Below, piece by piece: positions 1 through 8,428 of a stretch of DNA of 64,000 nucleotides. Numbering within the stretch: position 1 is the first letter of the stretch; every line of letters begins with the position of its first letter. Under the pieces are notes generated by a model. The model made no database searches and was not told where the DNA came from. It saw only the letters and a program-made list of their open reading frames with translations. The translations under genes were made by a program, and so were the position numbers. Source of the stretch: Streptomyces sp. ISL-98. Lineage in GTDB: Bacteria; Actinomycetota; Actinomycetes; Streptomycetales; Streptomycetaceae. The stretch is from the NCBI RefSeq assembly GCF_018614055.1, contig NZ_JAGGPB010000005.1, forward strand, positions 198,699 to 262,698, read 5' to 3'.

Positions 1-1225
1 CCAGGGCGGGGGCCTGGCCGAGGCCGCCGTCGAGGGCTGCCGACGCCGGTTCGAAGAGGCGGGACGGCTCGAAGGTCTCCGTGCCGAGCCGGAGGGACCG
101 TAACTCCCGGATCACGCCCCGCAGTTGCAGCGACATCTCGGCAGCCGTCGCGAACCGCTTTCTGGGCTCGTCGGCGGTCGCCCGCGCCAGCGCCCGGCGA
201 AGCGACTCCGCGCCGAGCCCGGGGGCGGGGTGGCGGGCGGCGTCGGACAGTTCCTGGAGGGTCTTGCCGACGCTGTAGAGGTCGGACTGGGGGTACGCCC
301 GGCCGTCCCGCTCGACCTCGGGGCCCTTGTAGTGGTCGGTGTACGGGCCGGGGGCACCGAACTCCCGTACGCCGCCCACGTCGATGATCTTGATGCCGTC
401 GCCGCAGTGCATGACGTTGTCCGGCTTCATGTCGCCGTACACCTTGCGCTCGTGCATGTGCAGATAGCCGAGGGCGTCGAGAATCCGGATCCCGTAACTG
501 ACGACGAACTCGTGCACCCGCATCCCGGCGAACGGCTCCTCGTCGCGCGCGATGCGCTCCGCGATCTGGTGCAGCGCCATCCCGCCGGCGAACTCCATCA
601 CGATGTAGTCGGTGCCGGACGGGCGGTGCGTCGCGTAGTTGATGACCCGGATGATGTCCTTGTGGTTGAGGTCGGTGAGGTGCCGCCGCTCGCGCAGCGC
701 GACCTCGCGGGCCACCTCGCTGTGCGGATTGCGCAGGCCCTTGAGCGCCACCGGGCGGTTGTGGAGCTGGGTGTCCTTGGCGAGATAGACCCAGCCGAGG
801 CCGCCGTGGGCGATGGGCCCGATCACCTGGTACTGGTCGGCGAGCACGTCGTCGCCGGTCAGCTGGGGCTGGAGCGCGTACGGCGTACCGCAGGAACAGC
901 GGCCCTCGGCCGTGACGCCGCCGATGAGCTCGGTGCAGTCGGGGTTGCCGCAGCGCATGACGTGGGAGGCGGGCCGGTCCTGGACGGGCTCGACGAGGAG
1001 GGCGGGGTCGGGGACGTCGACGAGGGGCAGGTCCATGAGGCGGTCGCCGCCGGAGGACACGTCGAACTGCTGGGGGCGGGAGCGCCCCCCTTGCTGCCCC
1101 TTTCCACCCTTCCCTCCGCTCGTCTTCTCCGTGGCTACGTCGTCGTCGACGGGCAGGCCGGTGAGATCGCAGAACCCGGTCTCGGTGACCTGCCCGGTGC
1201 ACCCGGGGTGCGGACACGCCCTCAT
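1..1225 (-). CDS. PknG-like serine/threonine protein kinase (3' end outside window)
   Basis: Eukaryotic-type Ser/Thr kinase of the PknG architecture; 408 codons are visible and the gene runs off the left edge. The N-terminus carries Cys clusters (CPHPGC near residue 4, CGNPDC and CSCG at about 92-113) typical of the rubredoxin-like redox module of PknG. The kinase fold follows: glycine-rich loop AHGGLGWVYLAKD (139-151), ATP-binding Lys in VALK (162), catalytic YGDMKPDN (Asp265) and IDVGG replacing DFG (Asp282). The TPR region expected of PknG would lie beyond the edge. The ATG overlaps the TGA of the upstream protease gene by four bases (ATGA), so the two are translationally coupled. In mycobacteria PknG is soluble and controls nitrogen and carbon flux through FHA partners; the role here is inferred only. 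Confidence 0.85.
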   Translation of the reverse strand, partial: MRACPHPGCTGQVTETGFCDLTGLPVDDDVATEKTSGGKGGKGQQGGRSRPQQFDVSSGGDRLMDLPLVDVPDPALLVEPVQDRPASHVMRCGNPDCTELIGGVTAEGRCSCGTPYALQPQLTGDDVLADQYQVIGPIAHGGLGWVYLAKDTQLHNRPVALKGLRNPHSEVAREVALRERRHLTDLNHKDIIRVINYATHRPSGTDYIVMEFAGGMALHQIAERIARDEEPFAGMRVHEFVVSYGIRILDALGYLHMHERKVYGDMKPDNVMHCGDGIKIIDVGGVREFGAPGPYTDHYKGPEVERDGRAYPQSDLYSVGKTLQELSDAARHPAPGLGAESLRRALARATADEPRKRFATAAEMSLQLRGVIRELRSLRLGTETFEPSRLFEPASAALDGGLGQAPAL

Positions 1226-2994
1226 GGCTTCCCCTCCGTCTCCCCTTGACCGAGCTGACCGAGCTGATCGAGTTGACCCAGTTGATCGAGCTGGCCGGCC
1301 TGATCGAGCGCCTTTCTGGCCGCCCGTACGAAGCGCTCGACCGCCGCCTCCGCCACCGCCGGATCGCACGGTCCGCCGGTCAGCAGCCGCTGCGCCTCGT
1401 GGTGCAGCGAGGCGGCCGCCTCGGCGAGGCCGTGGTCGGCGAGGCGTGCCTGGTGGCCGTCGAGGAGGCCGCGCAGCCCCTGGTGACGGGCGAGGCGCCG
1501 GGTCAGGAGCCGGTGACTGTCCTCCGCCTCCAACAGGGCGGTTTCCACGGTCCTTTCGACGTACGACAGCTTCGCGAGGTAGCCCGCCGTGCCCCGCCCC
1601 GGATCGGCCTCCAGCCGCACCGCCTTGAGCTCCAGGTCCTGCGCGTAGTGCGGGGGCGGCGGCAGCGGGGAGACGATGGACGCCGCGCGCCGTCGGAGGT
1701 CCCGTACGCGTTCCTCCGTCTGGGCGAGAGCGCCGATGCGGCGGCCGATCCGATCCAGCCAGCGCTCGGCACGCCCCTGGTCGAGGAGGAGCTCGTACGT
1801 GCGGCGCAGGGCGGGGGAGTCGAGGCGGCGGAAGACGAGCAGCAGCCGCCCCCCGCGCCGCACCAGCGTGTGCAGCAACTCCACGGTCTCCAGCTGCTGA
1901 ACGGCCTCGTCCACCCCGCGTGCCACGGCGGTCAGCGGCAGGGCGTCGGCCGCGATGCGTGCGGGCATCGGCCGGGGTCCCGGCCCGTCCAGGCCCATGC
2001 CCTCGGCGATCTCCTGGGCGACCTGGGCGCGGGTCTTGCCGCTGACGTCGACGGCCAGGTCGAGGCTGCCGGCGCGCGGCACGCCGCTGGGCCTGTCGCG
2101 GCCGGGCGTGGCGGTGGAGGTACGGGGGGACTGCTCGCGGTCGGCGAGGGTGAGTGTGGTGCGCAGTGTGAGCGCGGCGTCGTGGTCCTCTTCCCGTACG
2201 AAAGTGATCTCGACGTCGGCCATGTCGTCCTCGCCCGCGAGCCACCGCGTGAGCCAGCGGGCGAAACCCCGGTCGGGGGCCGGGGCGGTGGGGTCGGCGG
2301 TGAAGGCGGCCGGGACCGGGGGCCGGCCGCTGACGCAGCGCTCGCGCACGAGGTCGAGGTGCTTGACGACGGTCCCGGTCGGGATCATGTAGCCGTGCCG
2401 GTAATGCGCGCCCTCGCGCTCGGAGTCGAGCTTGCTGACGACGATCCCGATGACGCGGCCGGTGCGGTTGTCGACGACTCCGGCGCCGCTGAAGCGCCGC
2501 ATGAGGGTGTCGGCCTCGGTGGCCGGATCGATCTGCACCCATTCGTCGCCGGGCCCTCCCGGCCCCTTGATGAGCGCTTCGGCCCACTTGCCGCCCGTGA
2601 TGCCGGACGGGTACCCGGCGAAGTGGACGCGGCGATTCCAGATGGTCGGCAGCCGGTGGAGGGCGGCGTGCGTGGCGACGGGCGGCGGCCCGTCCAGCCG
2701 AAGCAGCGCGAGATCACCGCTGTGGTCGTCGGCGCGGGGCACCCAGTGGCCGGGCACGACGGTCGCGCGCAGCCCGCTCTCGCCCCCGCCGATTCCGGGA
2801 AACTCGACGGTCACGGCCGGCCAGTGGCCGTCGGTCCCGGCGATACGGATGACGTGGGCGCAGGTCAGCACCAGTCCGTCGCCGAGTAGAACGCCTGCCC
2901 CGAGGACCTGCGCGCGGCGGTCGGCAGTGCGCAGCCGGACGCGCCAAGTCTCTTGATCAGTACGGAAGTTGGTCTCTTTGATCGACGCCCCCAT
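1222..2994 (-). CDS. Trypsin-like serine protease with long C-terminal helical region
   Basis: About 590 residues, no signal peptide or membrane segment, so probably cytoplasmic. The first 220 residues form a trypsin-like domain with a readable triad: His47 in LTCAHVI, Asp94 in GDLALLRL, and Ser169 in RRFSGAGV, a variant of GDSGG. The remainder is an alpha-rich, charged region with no recognised family, like those of NTPase- and trypsin-associated conflict proteins. It ends in a tail of about seven LGQ/LDQ tripeptides encoded by a 9-bp tandem repeat. The ATG at 2994 is chosen because upstream in-frame sequence has no protein-like character and would overlap the divergent Trypco2 gene. It is co-transcribed and overlaps by four bases with the PknG-like kinase gene. 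Targets are unknown. Confidence 0.8.
   Translation of the reverse strand: MGASIKETNFRTDQETWRVRLRTADRRAQVLGAGVLLGDGLVLTCAHVIRIAGTDGHWPAVTVEFPGIGGGESGLRATVVPGHWVPRADDHSGDLALLRLDGPPPVATHAALHRLPTIWNRRVHFAGYPSGITGGKWAEALIKGPGGPGDEWVQIDPATEADTLMRRFSGAGVVDNRTGRVIGIVVSKLDSEREGAHYRHGYMIPTGTVVKHLDLVRERCVSGRPPVPAAFTADPTAPAPDRGFARWLTRWLAGEDDMADVEITFVREEDHDAALTLRTTLTLADREQSPRTSTATPGRDRPSGVPRAGSLDLAVDVSGKTRAQVAQEIAEGMGLDGPGPRPMPARIAADALPLTAVARGVDEAVQQLETVELLHTLVRRGGRLLLVFRRLDSPALRRTYELLLDQGRAERWLDRIGRRIGALAQTEERVRDLRRRAASIVSPLPPPPHYAQDLELKAVRLEADPGRGTAGYLAKLSYVERTVETALLEAEDSHRLLTRRLARHQGLRGLLDGHQARLADHGLAEAAASLHHEAQRLLTGGPCDPAVAEAAVERFVRAARKALDQAGQLDQLGQLDQLGQLGQGETEGKP
1247..1309. repeat. 9-bp tandem repeat inside the protease 3' end
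   Basis: About seven imperfect copies of a 9-bp unit (TGACCGAGC and variants) lie at the 3' end of the protease gene. They encode a run of Leu-Gly/Asp-Gln tripeptides on the minus strand. Because the unit is a multiple of three, copy-number change keeps the frame, so this tail probably varies in length between strains. Confidence 0.75.
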
Positions 2995-3060
2995 GCTGTA
3001 CCAGCATAGTCGCGGGGGGTGACAATGGGGCCTCGGCGGCAGCGGGGGGATGTGAGCACG

Positions 3061-3381
3061 ATGGACACGAACGACGAGTTGCAGGGCGCGGGTCTGGCCG
3101 ACGCGATCGGTCAGGTGCGGGCCGAACTGGAGGAGGCTCAGCGCCGGGGCAGGGAGAGCGGCCTGCGTTTCAGGGTGGGAAAGGTGAACCTTGAATTCGC
3201 GGTCCAGATCCGGCGCGAGACGAGCGGCAAGGGCGGCCTGCGGATCGGCGTGGTGACGGCGGACCTGGGTGCGACGAGGACGAAGGACACGACGCACCGC
3301 ATCACGGTGGAGCTGGAACCGCGGGAACGTGACGGGGGCGGCCCGGTGGATGTGGGGGGCGACGACTCGGAGGAGGACTGA
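3061..3381 (+). CDS. Trypco2-type (trypsin-co-occurring domain 2) small protein
   Basis: About 106 residues, acidic at the C-terminus. The pattern LADAIGQVRAEL...A, then FRVGKVNLEFAVQI, then a KGGLRIGVV strand and a closing HRITVELEP strand matches the Pfam Trypco2 family. That family is defined by its neighbourhood with trypsin-like proteases in predicted NTP-dependent conflict systems. It is divergent from the protease, with under 70 bp between the starts, so the pair shares a control region. The ATG at 3061 is preferred; a GTG at 3052 and a GTG at 3019 are in frame, and a G-rich stretch just upstream of 3050 can serve 3061. Function unproven; it may be a regulator, substrate or adaptor of the protease. 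Confidence 0.8.
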   Translation: MDTNDELQGAGLADAIGQVRAELEEAQRRGRESGLRFRVGKVNLEFAVQIRRETSGKGGLRIGVVTADLGATRTKDTTHRITVELEPRERDGGGPVDVGGDDSEED

Positions 3382-3548
3382 GTCCGAGACGAGGACTGAC
3401 TCCGGGACAAGGTCAATCCCGCGCATTCTCTGTTCCGGAATGACGGCCTCATGCATAGTGGGTCCCCTTGACTGCCGGTGGCTGCTGCTGGTGTGGCTGC
3501 TGGCCGACTGTTCAGCGTGATCCATGAGTACGGTGCGAGAAGGTCTCC

Positions 3549-4526
3549 ATGGTGTGCGAGGGATGCGGTGGCGGACGCAGGGGTGCGCTGCCGGGCATGG
3601 TCTGTCCCGGCTGTGGGGTGGGCGCGGGTGACGGCCGGTTGGCGAGCGGGGCCTGGATAGCCCGCGAAACACTGGCCGGCCGCCTGTCCACCCTTTCGCG
3701 CGGCAGAAAGGCCCTGGTGGCGACGGGAGTTGTCGCCGCCCTGACCGTTCTGGTCACGGCGGCCACCCTGCTGGCCGCCTCAGGCGGAGGCGGTGAGGGC
3801 GGCGGAGGCGGTGGCGGTACGAGCGGAACTGCGGGCAACCCCGACGACATAGCCCGCGGGGTGCCGACCAGGATTGGCCCGACGGACCCGATCGGCGACA
3901 CGACGCCACCGTCGGACAGCGCGAGCATCCCCGCCGCCACATCCCGGCCCCCGCAGAAATCCAGGAAGCCGAAGCCGAAGGCGCCTCCCAAGCCGCCCCC
4001 ACCCGCGCGGCACCCGTCGTACACCGCATGGGCGGGACCGGGCTGCAGCTCCGGCCACTACCGGGAGTTCGGCCGCTTCGAGAACGGCGACGCCGGCTGG
4101 TACACCGTGAACTCCGGCGGCTACACAGGCACTTCGTGCGACGGCCGGTTCACCGCAGTCCCCATGTCCGGCGCCCCCGACAGGGACCGGGGCAACACCG
4201 CGACCTGGTCCTGGACGGTCGGCGACGGCTTCGAGCAGTGCGCGCTGGCCGTGTACGTACCGGACAGCGGCCGCGACCTCGACGTGGCGGGCAACCCGAC
4301 CTTCTACCGGGTGCTCGCCGACGCCGACGACAACGAGTCGTCGTACGCGGCCTTCGGTGTACGCCAGACCGTCCACCGGGGCAGCCTGGTTTCCGTCGGC
4401 AGCTACGACGTCAAGGGCGACGCCTTTGCGGTGCAACTGATCGACCGGGGCCGCGACTGGGGCGACGAGGACCTGGTCGGCGCACACCACGCAGCGGCCC
4501 AGATGAAAATCAGCTGCCGTACGTAA
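3549..4526 (+). CDS. Zinc-ribbon-containing single-pass membrane protein with extracellular domain
   Basis: 325 residues. The N-terminus has CEGC and CPGC pairs (residues 3-22), a likely cytoplasmic zinc ribbon. A transmembrane segment follows at about 56-77 (LVATGVVAALTVLVTAATLL). Then comes a Gly-rich, Pro/Lys-rich linker to about residue 150, and a compact C-terminal domain containing several cysteines and aromatic residues, expected to lie outside the membrane. AGAAGG sits a few bases before the ATG. Such proteins are often called adhesin in Streptomyces annotations, without functional proof. The 165 bp upstream hold no gene and probably carry its promoter. Confidence 0.75.
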   Translation: MVCEGCGGGRRGALPGMVCPGCGVGAGDGRLASGAWIARETLAGRLSTLSRGRKALVATGVVAALTVLVTAATLLAASGGGGEGGGGGGGTSGTAGNPDDIARGVPTRIGPTDPIGDTTPPSDSASIPAATSRPPQKSRKPKPKAPPKPPPPARHPSYTAWAGPGCSSGHYREFGRFENGDAGWYTVNSGGYTGTSCDGRFTAVPMSGAPDRDRGNTATWSWTVGDGFEQCALAVYVPDSGRDLDVAGNPTFYRVLADADDNESSYAAFGVRQTVHRGSLVSVGSYDVKGDAFAVQLIDRGRDWGDEDLVGAHHAAAQMKISCRT

Positions 4527-4568
4527 ACCTTCGCGCGCCCCTCCCCTTTTACGCTCCCCTTCGCCCCC

Positions 4569-5105
4569 TCAGAACCCCGCCGAGCCGTCGATCCCCTCCC
4601 GCACCAGGTCCGCGTGGCCGTTGTGGCGGGCGTACTCCTCGATCATGTGCACAAAGATCCAGCGCAGGTTCATCTCCTGCCCGCCGAACAGCACGGTGTC
4701 GGTCAGCGCCCGCCCGGCACATATCTCACGGCCACGAGCGATCTCGTCCCGCCAGATGCTGAGCGCCTCGTCGATACCCCGCCCGTCGACCAGCTCGAAC
4801 CCGCCGTCGGCGCCGTTGGGGCCATCGGTACCGTCGGCGCTTTCCCCCTTGCCGTACACCGCAGGAACGTCCATCCCGGCGAACACCCGCTGGAACCAGT
4901 TCCGTTCGACCTCGGCCATGTGCTGCACGAGCCCGAGCAGCGTCAACGACGAGGGCGCGGCCGACGCCTCCCGTATCCGCCGGTCGTCCAGGCCCTCGCA
5001 CTTGAGGGCGAGCGTGGCACGGTGAAAGTCGAGCCAGCTCTCCAGCGTGGTGCGTTCGTCCGCGTTCATGGGCGGGATGGGTCGTCCGTCAGGTGTGCTG
5101 CTCAT
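4569..5105 (-). CDS. DinB-family (mycothiol transferase-like) protein
   Basis: 178 residues. The sequence has the DinB/DUF664 helical pattern: [14 protein letters not shown] near the start, [22 protein letters not shown] in the middle and [22 protein letters not shown] near the end. His residues in QHM and in [10 protein letters not shown] are the usual metal ligands of this four-helix-bundle fold. Family members in actinobacteria use mycothiol in detoxification; the substrate here cannot be inferred. It lies downstream of a strong terminator, so it is probably its own unit. Confidence 0.85.
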   Translation of the reverse strand: MSSTPDGRPIPPMNADERTTLESWLDFHRATLALKCEGLDDRRIREASAAPSSLTLLGLVQHMAEVERNWFQRVFAGMDVPAVYGKGESADGTDGPNGADGGFELVDGRGIDEALSIWRDEIARGREICAGRALTDTVLFGGQEMNLRWIFVHMIEEYARHNGHADLVREGIDGSAGF

Positions 5106-5146
5106 GCATTACAGACTGCCACCCACCACTGACAAAACCGCCACAG

Positions 5147-5186
5147 CGAACAGCGCGCCCCCAGACAGACGGGGACGCGCTGTTCG
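5147..5186 (-). terminator. Hairpin terminator after the FG-GAP gene
   Basis: A 16-bp stem with one mismatch (5147-5162 with 5171-5186) and an 8-base loop lies just past the stop of the FG-GAP gene and before the DinB gene, both on the minus strand. There is no long T tract, as is usual for Streptomyces terminators. Confidence 0.75.
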
Positions 5187-5210
5187 TCGCCGCGATGCGG
5201 CTGAGCGGGC

Positions 5211-6656
5211 TCAGTTGGCGAAGCGGTCGCCGAAGTACGTCAGGCCGGAGGGGCCACCGAGGGACGTGGAGCCGAAGGTCGTCGAACCGGTGGCGGTGAT
5301 ACCGCTCGTGCTGGCCTTGAAGAGCCAGACCGAGCCCGCGCCACTGTTCTCGGCGAAGGCACCGGCGGTCAGCTCGGCGCGGCCGTCGGCGTTGCTGTCC
5401 GTGAGGTGTACGGAGGCGCCGAACTGGTCGTGGGACTCGGCTCCGCCGGGCACCCCCTCCGTGTCCTGCGAGAAGCTCTTGGAGCCGGTGCCGGTCAGGC
5501 CCGTGGCCGATCCGCGCAGCACGGTGACGGTGCCGGCCGCCGTCCTGCCACCGAAGGACTCGGACGACGCGCCGACCGCGACATCGGCGTAGCCGTCGCG
5601 GTTGGTGTCGCCCGCGGACAGGCTCCACCCGAAGCGGTCGCCCCGCTCTGCGGCGCCGGGGACGCCGGCGGTGTCCTGGGTGATACGAACCGGGGTGCGG
5701 GTGGACAGCCCGGTGGCGCTGCCGTACGTCACGGTGACGGCGCCGCCGAGGCCGCCGTTCGGCTCGTCGGTGGACTTCTCCATGAAGTTGCCGGTGACGA
5801 TGTCGCCGTAACCGTCCTTGTTGACGTCGCCGATGGCCGCCGCGTAACCGCCCGCGAGCTTGCCGGACGCCTTGAGGCCGGTCGCGTCGCCCTTGTAGAG
5901 GACGCTGCGGGTGATGTGCCCGTCGCCGCTCTGCTGCTGGCCCATCACCACGAGGTCGGTGGCGCCGTCGCCGGTGACGTTCCCTGCGACGATCCTGTCC
6001 GCGTTGATGCCGGTCTGGCTGGACGTGTCGATGCCGACGAGGGCCGCCGCCGCGCCGGTGCGCGAGACGGGCCCCTTGAAGATGTTCAGCCCGGGGCCTG
6101 CCATGTTGACGGCGGCGAGGTCGGTCTTGCCGTCCCCGTCGAAGTCACCGGCGGCGACGTCCCAGCCGAGTTCGTACCGGTTCTCGGGCAGCGGCGACGA
6201 AATGTCGGTGCCGGACGTGAGACCGGTAGCGCCGCCCCACACGACGGTGAGGGCGCCGGAGTCGCCGGTGCTGCCGATCTGCTCGCCGTGTACGCCGACG
6301 ACGAGGTCGGTGTAGCCGTCGCCGTCGAGGTCACCGGCGGTGATGCGGTCCCCGAAGTAGTCGCCGGATTCCGGAACTCCGGGAATCCCGGCGGTGGCCT
6401 GACTGATGAGGGTGCGCTTGGACTTGTCGAGGCCGCTGCTGGTGCCGTAGACGACGGCGACGTACCCGGCACCGGACTTGCCGTCGACCTTGGCGATGGG
6501 CGCGGCTATCGCGAGGTCGCGGTAGCCGTCGCCGTTGAAGTCGCCCTGCAGCCCGGAGGGCGCGGCGGCGGCACTGCCCGCTCCGACGACGAGCAGACCG
6601 CCGGTGAGGGCGGCCGCGGCGGAGGTGGCGAGGGTGATACGGAGGCGCTTGCGCAT
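5211..6656 (-). CDS. Secreted FG-GAP/VCBS-repeat (integrin-like beta-propeller) protein
   Basis: 481 residues. The N-terminus MRKRLRIT followed by an Ala-rich hydrophobic stretch ending GSAAAAP is a signal peptide. At least seven FG-GAP units follow, each with a calcium-loop motif such as GDFNGDGYRDLAIA, GDLDGDGYTDLVVG, GDFDGDGKTDLAA, GDVNKDGYGDIVTG and GDTNRDGYADVAVG, which suggests a seven-bladed propeller filling the mature protein. The ATG at 6656 is chosen because AGGAGAAGAAG lies directly upstream; a longer form would start at 6680. No catalytic residues are recognised; such proteins usually bind surfaces, sugars or proteins outside the cell. It ends in a strong hairpin. Confidence 0.85.
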   Translation of the reverse strand: MRKRLRITLATSAAAALTGGLLVVGAGSAAAAPSGLQGDFNGDGYRDLAIAAPIAKVDGKSGAGYVAVVYGTSSGLDKSKRTLISQATAGIPGVPESGDYFGDRITAGDLDGDGYTDLVVGVHGEQIGSTGDSGALTVVWGGATGLTSGTDISSPLPENRYELGWDVAAGDFDGDGKTDLAAVNMAGPGLNIFKGPVSRTGAAAALVGIDTSSQTGINADRIVAGNVTGDGATDLVVMGQQQSGDGHITRSVLYKGDATGLKASGKLAGGYAAAIGDVNKDGYGDIVTGNFMEKSTDEPNGGLGGAVTVTYGSATGLSTRTPVRITQDTAGVPGAAERGDRFGWSLSAGDTNRDGYADVAVGASSESFGGRTAAGTVTVLRGSATGLTGTGSKSFSQDTEGVPGGAESHDQFGASVHLTDSNADGRAELTAGAFAENSGAGSVWLFKASTSGITATGSTTFGSTSLGGPSGLTYFGDRFAN

Positions 6657-6836
6657 GCGGGTCTTCTTCTCCTGCGACATGCCGGATGCCGGTGGGGCAT
6701 CCGAAATCGGTGGGTCGAATCGACCGTGTTTGGGGGAGCTCGTCCTCGTACGCACGTGTCATTCGGTGCAGAGAGGACCACTGGAGGGGCGCAAGGGTTG
6801 TACGGCGGCCGGTGAGTTCACGGCCGAACAGGCCGA

Positions 6837-6865
6837 CGCCGGGTCGCCACGAACGCGACCCGGCG
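6837..6865 (-). terminator. Hairpin terminator
   Basis: A perfect 11-bp stem (6837-6847 with 6855-6865) with a 7-base loop lies just downstream of the minus-strand gene that ends at 6919. Confidence 0.7.
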
Positions 6866-6918
6866 CCACTGCAAGGCTGCTACCGCAACTTGCGACTGCG
6901 ACTGCTACTGCACGTCGA

Positions 6919-7704
6919 CTACTGCACGTCGACGAAGTCACCGGCGGCCGAGACGGCCGGGGTGGTCGAAGTACCGGCGAAACTCCAGCGCCAGTAGCCG
7001 TCCGTGGACGCGGTGACCGTGGTGCTCAGGGCACCTGTGCTGGAGGTGTTCACCGTCTTGACGGTGCTGTACGTGGTGGTGCCCGCCTTCCGGAACTGGA
7101 GCTTGACCGGCTGTGCGGTGTAGCCGGCGTAAGCGAGAGTGTCCCAATTCGCCCTGCTCAGCTTGCCGGTGACCGTCAGCGTCTTGCCCGCGGCCACCGG
7201 CTCGGGCCCCGCGTTGGCGGTCAGCTTGGAGAGCCGCTGGATGCGGGTGGTCGTGTAGGCGTACCTCTCGGTCCGGCTGTCGTCGTTGGCCCACGCCTGG
7301 ACACCGACCTTCCAGGTCCCGGCGTGGGCGTTGGTGAGCCACCAGTCCGGTTCGAAGGTGAAGGTCTTAGAGCAGGTGGAGGTGGTGGCGCTGGAGGCTA
7401 TGCAGTCGGCAGGCGTCGTGTCCTCGTTCGGCGTGACGTAGTCGTCGGCGCTGTAGGGGTCTGAGCCGTCCGGGCCGCGCCACAGGTAGAAGTCCGCGTC
7501 CCAGATGCCCGACGGGTCGGTGGCCGTCAGCGACACGGTGATCGTCTTGTCACTGACGCCGACCACGACGTTCTTGCCGCCGTTGACGGAGACGTTGCTG
7601 ATCTGGATGTCGCCGACGGTCTCGTCCGCGTACGCGGCAGGGGCGGTGAATCCGCCCAGCGCGGTGACAGCGGCGAGCACAGCGAAGGTTGCGCGCTTGC
7701 GCAT
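6919..7704 (-). CDS. Secreted Ig-like/beta-sandwich protein, function unknown
   Basis: 261 residues. MRKRATFAVLAAVTALGG followed by APAAYA is a signal peptide with a likely cut before DETVG. The mature protein looks all-beta: an N-terminal domain with one Cys pair (DCIASS and TCSKTF), and a C-terminal domain reading TANAGPEPVAAGKTLTVTGKL and ending DGYWRWSFAGT, a common Streptomyces bacterial-Ig-like extracellular module. GGGGAG sits five bases before the ATG at 7704; an in-frame GTG at 7716 is less likely because it overlaps that site. No enzyme motif is seen. An imperfect ACTGT/ACAGT inverted repeat near 7771-7782 may belong to its promoter. Confidence 0.75.
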   Translation of the reverse strand: MRKRATFAVLAAVTALGGFTAPAAYADETVGDIQISNVSVNGGKNVVVGVSDKTITVSLTATDPSGIWDADFYLWRGPDGSDPYSADDYVTPNEDTTPADCIASSATTSTCSKTFTFEPDWWLTNAHAGTWKVGVQAWANDDSRTERYAYTTTRIQRLSKLTANAGPEPVAAGKTLTVTGKLSRANWDTLAYAGYTAQPVKLQFRKAGTTTYSTVKTVNTSSTGALSTTVTASTDGYWRWSFAGTSTTPAVSAAGDFVDVQ

Positions 7705-7912
7705 GAATCTCCCCACAAAGGTGCAGGTGCGCCCGCCGGATGCACGACACGGCGGGCGAATGAGCGGCTAACTGTAAACAGTCGAACCGATCATCACAAC
7801 GGCCGCTCGATCGCCGCTTCGACCCATGTTCCAGGCGGCCGTCGGCCGAAAGGATCGGCTCTGGGTATGCCAAAAGCCCCCAACCAAGATCGGCTGGAGG
7901 CCTTCACGACTG

Positions 7913-7955
7913 GTGCCCCCGGCAGGATTGGAACCTTAGACACCCGCTTCAGGAG
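7913..7955. repeat. Degenerate copy of the tRNA-Arg 3' end (att-like)
   Basis: 43 bases match 13553-13595, the 3' half of the tRNA-Arg(CCU) gene, at 39 positions and in the same orientation. The rest of a tRNA is absent. This is what an old attachment site looks like after integration of an element into a tRNA 3' end, and it marks the left limit of the 5.6-kb island described in the findings. Confidence 0.7.
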
Positions 7956-8230
7956 TTCGATCGGACCGTCTTTACCCGGTCGAACAGCCGCACTCGCTGC
8001 GCGTCAGACTGCGGGGTGTCAGCGCTCCACACCTGGACTGCGTACGAGCCACGATTCCCCACCCCTGGTCTCGGCTGTCGTGCGGACCAGTCCAGGGTTA
8101 CGAGGCGCATGCCGTCGCGGACGGCACACCGCTCCGCGAACCGGTGCGCGGCGGCCCAAGGCTGTTGCTCGGGGCGCACGCTTTCCAAGGCCTGTTGGTG
8201 GGCTATTGGGCTGCGTGTAGAGGCGTTCAC
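7949..8230 (-). CDS. Small hypothetical protein ending inside the att-like repeat
   Basis: 93 codons from a GTG. The protein reads as a plausible globular sequence (for example FAERCAVRDGMRLVTLDWSA and GNRGSYAVQVWSADTPQ), but I do not recognise a family. Its stop codon is formed by a base that differs between the att-like repeat and the tRNA copy, so the gene ends at the presumed element edge. The ribosome site is weak. It could be an island gene or a chance reading frame. Confidence 0.4.
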   Translation of the reverse strand: MNASTRSPIAHQQALESVRPEQQPWAAAHRFAERCAVRDGMRLVTLDWSARQPRPGVGNRGSYAVQVWSADTPQSDAQRVRLFDRVKTVRSNS

Positions 8231-8428
8231 CTACTGCGCCGATGATGACCACTGGGCCTCTGGAGCGCTGTGGGTTCTCACCGCTGTTGACGGTAGTTGT
8301 CCGACCTCCTCGCGGGTGTGGCGCGAGGGCGGCGAGCGGCCATTTGGAACTCGGATGCGGACATCGGCGAACAAGGGGTGTCCATACCCGCATCGTCGAA
8401 GGAACGACATGAATCTCAGAGGCGACCT

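Noticed and set aside
1246..2889. 547-codon plus-strand frame opposite the trypsin-like gene
   Set aside because: It is a GC-driven shadow; the minus strand carries recognisable protease motifs and coupling with the kinase gene.
8297..8428. N-terminal extension of the sigma factor from an upstream start at 8297
   Set aside because: The extra 44 residues are not protein-like for the family, and the GTG at 8429 has a proper ribosome site.
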